64,000 bases of DNA from Desulfitibacter alkalitolerans DSM 16504 (lineage in GTDB: Bacteria > Bacillota > DSM-16504 > Desulfitibacterales > Desulfitibacteraceae). Shown piece by piece: positions 60,771 through 64,000 of this stretch. The DNA lies in the NCBI RefSeq assembly GCF_000620305.1, contig NZ_KK211102.1, positions 84,504-148,503 of the forward strand, in the 5' to 3' direction. Under the pieces are notes generated by a model, which was not told where the DNA came from, did no database searches, and saw only the letters and a program-made list of their open reading frames with translations. A program made the translations under genes and the position numbers. Within the stretch, counting starts at the first letter, position 1. Every line of letters starts with the position of its first letter.

Positions 60771-62063
60771 TTAACGTTGCAAGTCTAAAATCCAATTTAT
60801 CCAACTAGCAACAGTGGAAGCCCTTCTATAAAATGTACTTTCTGCCTCAACCTGAAAAAGATTACATTCCCTCATAATATTTACTATTTCGCTTCTTGCA
60901 GGCATCTCACTGTGTTGCAAGTAAAGTCTCAATGTTTCCGCAAATACTCTATGTTTTAAAATTGCTTCTACAAATTTTAGCTGCCTTATCTTGTATTTGG
61001 AACGGACGATTCTTTGTCCTTCATCAGTTAATGAAAATATAATTTCGGCTTTATCTCTATACTTATTTATTAAACCTAAGTAGCGACCTGCATCAGTATA
61101 GTAATTGGTTTGACGAGGGTCAAAGGCATAATTTAGAGTAATATCGTCCCTTTTCATGTCACCTTGGGATAGCAATTCACAAAGGTTTATTATTCTTTTA
61201 AAGCTATCAGCCTGCGGGAATGCTACCTCTGGCTCTTCAACATAATGCACTCGGTTCAAGACCATCACTATCTCATCTAATGTAAGATCTACTGCTTCGA
61301 TGCTGTAATTCTTCTGTTTTACTAACACTAATGAGTTATAATTGTCGGGATCTTGAAATTCATACTCATAGAGATTAAAAATACCATTTGTATATACTAA
61401 AAACACTGGTGTTATTTTCTTTGAAACCTTATTGCGCCAAAGTCTATAAGGGTAATATAACTGTCTTATTATAAAATCGTCTGATATAAAATTCTTAGCT
61501 TCTATAAGAGCAAGCTGTTTTATACCTTCAAAACCGCCATCAATTTCCAACTGCGAATTGACTACATTGACCGTCATTTTAGAATTGGAAGTAATATTTC
61601 TTATGTTAAAGGAAAAACTGTCTGAGCTCATTCTTCCACTTACAGTTGGTAGGAGTTCTTCATCCTCCAAAAAGTCTGCTATTATGTTGGAAACAAAAGC
61701 GCAGTTTATGGCCATAGCCTCGCTAGTTATGTTTTCATAATCAATGCTTTCAATATATTCGGGAAATGTCGCTCTTATAACCTCATCATTCAGCTGATCA
61801 AATTCCTCGTATGCTTCAAACTTTGAAATAATATAGCTGCCACGTGTAACTGGTAAAATGGATAGATTATTGTCAGAAAACAACTTAGGAAGGTTTATGC
61901 GGTGGTCAAATTTAGTCATTAACCTTGCCTCTCTAAATTCATTGATTTGGTTGGCTGAGATTTCAAAATATCCGCTATGGTCTATTTGCTCTAATATATT
62001 ATGTTTGCTAAACAGTTGAAGCCATGCTCTATCGTTTTTTGTTATCTCACTACTATTACTCAA
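60771..62063 (-). CDS. probable type II restriction endonuclease
   Basis: 430 residues, starting at TTG and overlapping the Dam-like gene by 8 bp. I do not recognise a named family, but a PD-(D/E)xK-type site is visible: LEIDGGFEG followed by QLALIEAKNF (Asp, then Glu-x-Lys) near residues 175-195. A C-terminal helical domain may read DNA. Its place between two methyltransferase genes strongly suggests the restriction enzyme of the system. TTG start and overlap mean expression depends on translation of the methyltransferase, a common safety arrangement. Confidence 0.75.
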   Translation of the reverse strand: MSNSSEITKNDRAWLQLFSKHNILEQIDHSGYFEISANQINEFREARLMTKFDHRINLPKLFSDNNLSILPVTRGSYIISKFEAYEEFDQLNDEVIRATFPEYIESIDYENITSEAMAINCAFVSNIIADFLEDEELLPTVSGRMSSDSFSFNIRNITSNSKMTVNVVNSQLEIDGGFEGIKQLALIEAKNFISDDFIIRQLYYPYRLWRNKVSKKITPVFLVYTNGIFNLYEYEFQDPDNYNSLVLVKQKNYSIEAVDLTLDEIVMVLNRVHYVEEPEVAFPQADSFKRIINLCELLSQGDMKRDDITLNYAFDPRQTNYYTDAGRYLGLINKYRDKAEIIFSLTDEGQRIVRSKYKIRQLKFVEAILKHRVFAETLRLYLQHSEMPARSEIVNIMRECNLFQVEAESTFYRRASTVASWINWILDLQR

Positions 62064-62892
62064 AATTCATCACCAACACTTCATCAATTTCGCCCCGCTT
62101 GTCAGCCTTAGAATTAATAACCCTTTTGGCTTGTATTATCTCGATTTTATAGTCCTTATACAGGTCTTTAATAAAATCTGTAGCTGAATTTGAAAGCAAA
62201 AATTTTATGCCTTTTTCGTTTAATTTATCACATGCATTTTTAAGTCGTATTTGTTCACTTTGGTCAAACCCGCCCTTGTCATATCCAGTGAAACTAGCAC
62301 TATCTGAAACCGGATCATACGGTGGGTCAAGATAGACAAATGCTCCTTTTCTCGCCCCTTTTAGGGCTTCATTAAAATCTTTACATGTGAAAGTAATCTG
62401 AGCTTTATTGAAATAGCTACTGACAGCCTTTAAGGTATATTCATTTACAATGTTGGGATTCTTGTAGTTACCAAAAGGTGTATTGAACTGTCCTGCCTTA
62501 TTAACCCTAAACAGCCCATTATAGCATGTCTTATTCAGGTATATTAACCTAGAGGCTCTTTGAATTGGCGTAAGATGATTATAATATTCTTTATTCCGAT
62601 CTAGTTCTCTTAATTCATAAAAGTAAGTCTCATCGTTTCTATGCTGCTTTAGATCATCTATTAATTCATTTACATTGTTTTTTATTACTTCATAAAGATT
62701 AATTAACTCAGCATTTATATCATTTACAACGGCTGTTTTTGGCTGCAGTTCAAATAAAACAGCACCACCGCCCAAAAATGGTTCATAGTAGGTTGAAAAG
62801 CTTTTAGGAATATATTTTACTATTTGATTTATAATCTGTCGTTTTCCACCTACCCATTTTACCACAGGTGTAACTAATTTATTAATTGCCAT
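62056..62892 (-). CDS. D12-class (Dam-like) DNA adenine N6-methyltransferase
   Basis: 278 residues from the ATG at 62892. Motif I lies in WVGGKRQIINQIVKYIP and YYEPFLGGGAVLFEL, and catalytic motif IV is VYLDPPYDPVS. The length and motifs match the Dam/DpnM family; members often recognise GATC, though the site cannot be read from sequence alone. It is the first gene of the R-M cluster, upstream of the endonuclease, so methylation would be established first. Confidence 0.92.
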   Translation of the reverse strand: MAINKLVTPVVKWVGGKRQIINQIVKYIPKSFSTYYEPFLGGGAVLFELQPKTAVVNDINAELINLYEVIKNNVNELIDDLKQHRNDETYFYELRELDRNKEYYNHLTPIQRASRLIYLNKTCYNGLFRVNKAGQFNTPFGNYKNPNIVNEYTLKAVSSYFNKAQITFTCKDFNEALKGARKGAFVYLDPPYDPVSDSASFTGYDKGGFDQSEQIRLKNACDKLNEKGIKFLLSNSATDFIKDLYKDYKIEIIQAKRVINSKADKRGEIDEVLVMNFE

Positions 62893-62969
62893 TTTAAATA
62901 ATCCCTCTACTTTCAAGTAACAAATACTATTTTATAAAAAAGCAACTATAAAACGATTCAATGGCATTA

Positions 62970-63032
62970 TATACCAAATCATTAATAAAATCAATAATAA
63001 ATGCGAATATATGTTCGCATGCATTTGGTATA
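62970..63032. repeat. nested inverted repeats upstream of the R-M cluster
   Basis: TATACCAAAT (62970-62979) and ATTTGGTATA (63023-63032) form a perfect 10-bp inverted repeat. Between them lies ATGCGAA-TATATG-TTCGCAT (63001-63020), perfect 7-bp arms. They sit in the promoter region of the Dam-like gene. They could be control sites for the R-M genes or the boundary of an inserted segment. No controller-protein gene was seen. Confidence 0.55.
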
Positions 63033-63069
63033 ATTTTAAGTTTTGTAAACATGCTGATTTCACTATTTT

Positions 63070-63756
63070 CTAAATATAATACTCCTCCAGGGCATCAGCA
63101 TTCTTTATAACAATTGTTCTGCCTTTTATTTCTACAAGACCTTCCTTGCTGAACTTTGATAAAATCCTGCTCATGGTTTCTCTTGTAGTACCTACTAAAT
63201 TAGCCATATCCTGACGAGTAATGTTTTTACAGAGAACTATGCCATCCTTTGTTTTGCTGCCGTGGTTTTTTGCAAGGGCAGATAACACTCTAATGGTTCT
63301 TTCAATAGCATCATTGCTTCCGAGTTCCCTAACCCTTTGCTGTACTTCCTTAAGCTTTTTAGCCATGGCACGCAAAAGTTCCACAGCTAGCTGGGGATTT
63401 TCTGAAATAAGCCTCTCTAAATCTCTATTTCGAATAGAACCAATTTCACCTTCTTCTATTACCTCTACCGAGGCAGGATAGGGTATATTCTTTTGGAACA
63501 AAATAACCTCAGCAAATATATCTCCAGGATTAAGTATGTTTATTATAATTTCTTTGCCGCCCTCAGAGGTTTTAAAGATCTTTACCTTGCCAGATTTCAC
63601 AAAATGGATTGCTTCCCCTGGGTCCCCTTCAAAGAAAATAATATCATTCTTGGCATATTTTTTGATAATTGTAAGCTCAGCAATTTTTTCAATTAAGTGC
63701 CCTTCTAATTCTGAGAAAACAGGAATTTTTCTTATAATATTGCTGTCAGGTTTCAT
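63070..63756 (-). CDS. Crp/Fnr-family transcriptional regulator
   Basis: 228 residues. The N-terminal cyclic-nucleotide-binding-like beta barrel (residues 10-125, SGKVKIFKTSEGGKE) is joined by a long helix to a winged helix with ITRQDMANLVGTTRETMSRI. The cysteines of an Fnr-type iron-sulfur cluster are absent; only one Cys is present. The ligand could be a nucleotide, an organochlorine or a redox signal, as in CprK-like relatives in Clostridia. GGTGGAGG stands before the start. Confidence 0.92.
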   Translation of the reverse strand: MKPDSNIIRKIPVFSELEGHLIEKIAELTIIKKYAKNDIIFFEGDPGEAIHFVKSGKVKIFKTSEGGKEIIINILNPGDIFAEVILFQKNIPYPASVEVIEEGEIGSIRNRDLERLISENPQLAVELLRAMAKKLKEVQQRVRELGSNDAIERTIRVLSALAKNHGSKTKDGIVLCKNITRQDMANLVGTTRETMSRILSKFSKEGLVEIKGRTIVIKNADALEEYYI

Positions 63757-63878
63757 ATATCCTCCACCTTGTAATGGTAATTAAAGGTTCTATCGCTTAT
63801 TGTATCATATAAATCTGCCATGTTAAAAACTTCTTCATTATTATTTTTTTCAGTGCATAAAACAAAATTGTAATAAAA

Positions 63879-63929
63879 ATCCCCTTACAGCGGACAGATT
63901 TTATTATTTAACCTGTCTACCTTAAGGGG
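63879..63929 (-). terminator. probable terminator of a gene beyond the right edge
   Basis: TCCCCTTA/TAAGGGGA encloses GACAG/CTGTC, and on the minus strand ATTTTTATT follows. It would end a minus-strand gene that starts outside the window. No gene was seen in 63757-64000. Confidence 0.5.
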
Positions 63930-64000
63930 ACATATCAGCTTATTACAAGGGAATTAACTCTTAAATTATTATCTAAGATTTTCAGGATTATCCAAGCATG

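Noticed and set aside
59938-62892. Calling the R-M cluster a DpnII system
   Set aside because: Only the Dam-like enzyme fits. The second methyltransferase has a different motif order and the endonuclease is about 140 residues too long with no recognised similarity.
1-64000. CRISPR array, tRNA, rRNA or prophage
   Set aside because: No regularly spaced repeat series, no tRNA-like cloverleaf with a TTCGA-type arm, no rRNA sequence and no phage structural genes were seen.

Overview
The window is AT-rich, its genes carry strong AGGAGG-type ribosome binding sites, and most genes lie on the minus strand. The gene set (TRAP and tripartite tricarboxylate transporters, a tungsten-type aldehyde ferredoxin oxidoreductase, several ferredoxins, rubredoxin-like proteins, a multiheme cytochrome, a sigma-54 regulator with a PAS domain, a cobalamin riboswitch) suggests an anaerobic, organic-acid and amino-acid using member of the Clostridia (Peptococcaceae-like). 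No rRNA or tRNA was recognised, so this placement is an inference from gene content.

Bases 1-11.5 kb: a hydroxy-acid catabolism island. A GntR regulator faces a minus-strand series: IclR regulator, split UxaA-family lyase (small and large subunits), TRAP transporter DctP-DctQ-DctM, a LarA-type nickel-pincer racemase, a PanB ketopantoate hydroxymethyltransferase homologue and an IlvD/Edd dehydratase. A second IclR gene follows. Three sites with the core CATGTA(A/C)CATG precede the three regulators.

Bases 11.7-19.7 kb: a second uptake and catabolism island. A tricarboxylate-type transporter (TctCBA), a PdxA-family dehydrogenase, two proteins of unrecognised family (one with an N-terminal 2x[4Fe-4S] domain), a GntR regulator and an aldo/keto reductase-ferredoxin fusion. 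Four copies of GTGTAT-N3-TGTAT tie the regulator to the operon and the reductase.

Bases 19.8-32.2 kb: a cluster that closely matches (hydroxy)ectoine utilisation: EutA-like and EutB-like proteins, RidA, a second TRAP transporter, two M20 amidohydrolases, a DoeA-like ectoine hydrolase, an IclR regulator, glutamate dehydrogenase and a U32-like protein. A 19-bp operator-like inverted repeat occurs twice before the last operon, with a related copy before the IclR gene.

Bases 32.7-46.9 kb: mostly housekeeping and regulation. XRE-cupin regulator, YqeB and YqeC (selenium-dependent molybdenum hydroxylase maturation), CBS-PAS sigma-54 activator, double HD-domain protein, small iron-sulfur and zinc-ribbon proteins, IlvH-like ACT protein with its own promoter downstream of an apparently gene-less cobalamin riboswitch, ferritin-like protein, FUSC-type exporter, MoeA-like protein and a PhoR/PhoP-like two-component pair.

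Bases 47-52 kb: an IS110-family element preceded by a highly structured non-coding stretch that is a candidate bridge RNA, then a polysaccharide deacetylase lipoprotein, a TadG-like protein and a HicAB toxin-antitoxin pair. Bases 52-59.4 kb: TetR regulator, L-asparaginase, an AOR operon (polyferredoxin, AOR, ThiS/MoaD-like protein) and a 7-heme cytochrome c fused to a cytochrome b. Bases 59.6-64 kb: a nucleotidyltransferase (MNT) pseudogene, a type II restriction-modification system with two methyltransferases, and a Crp/Fnr regulator.
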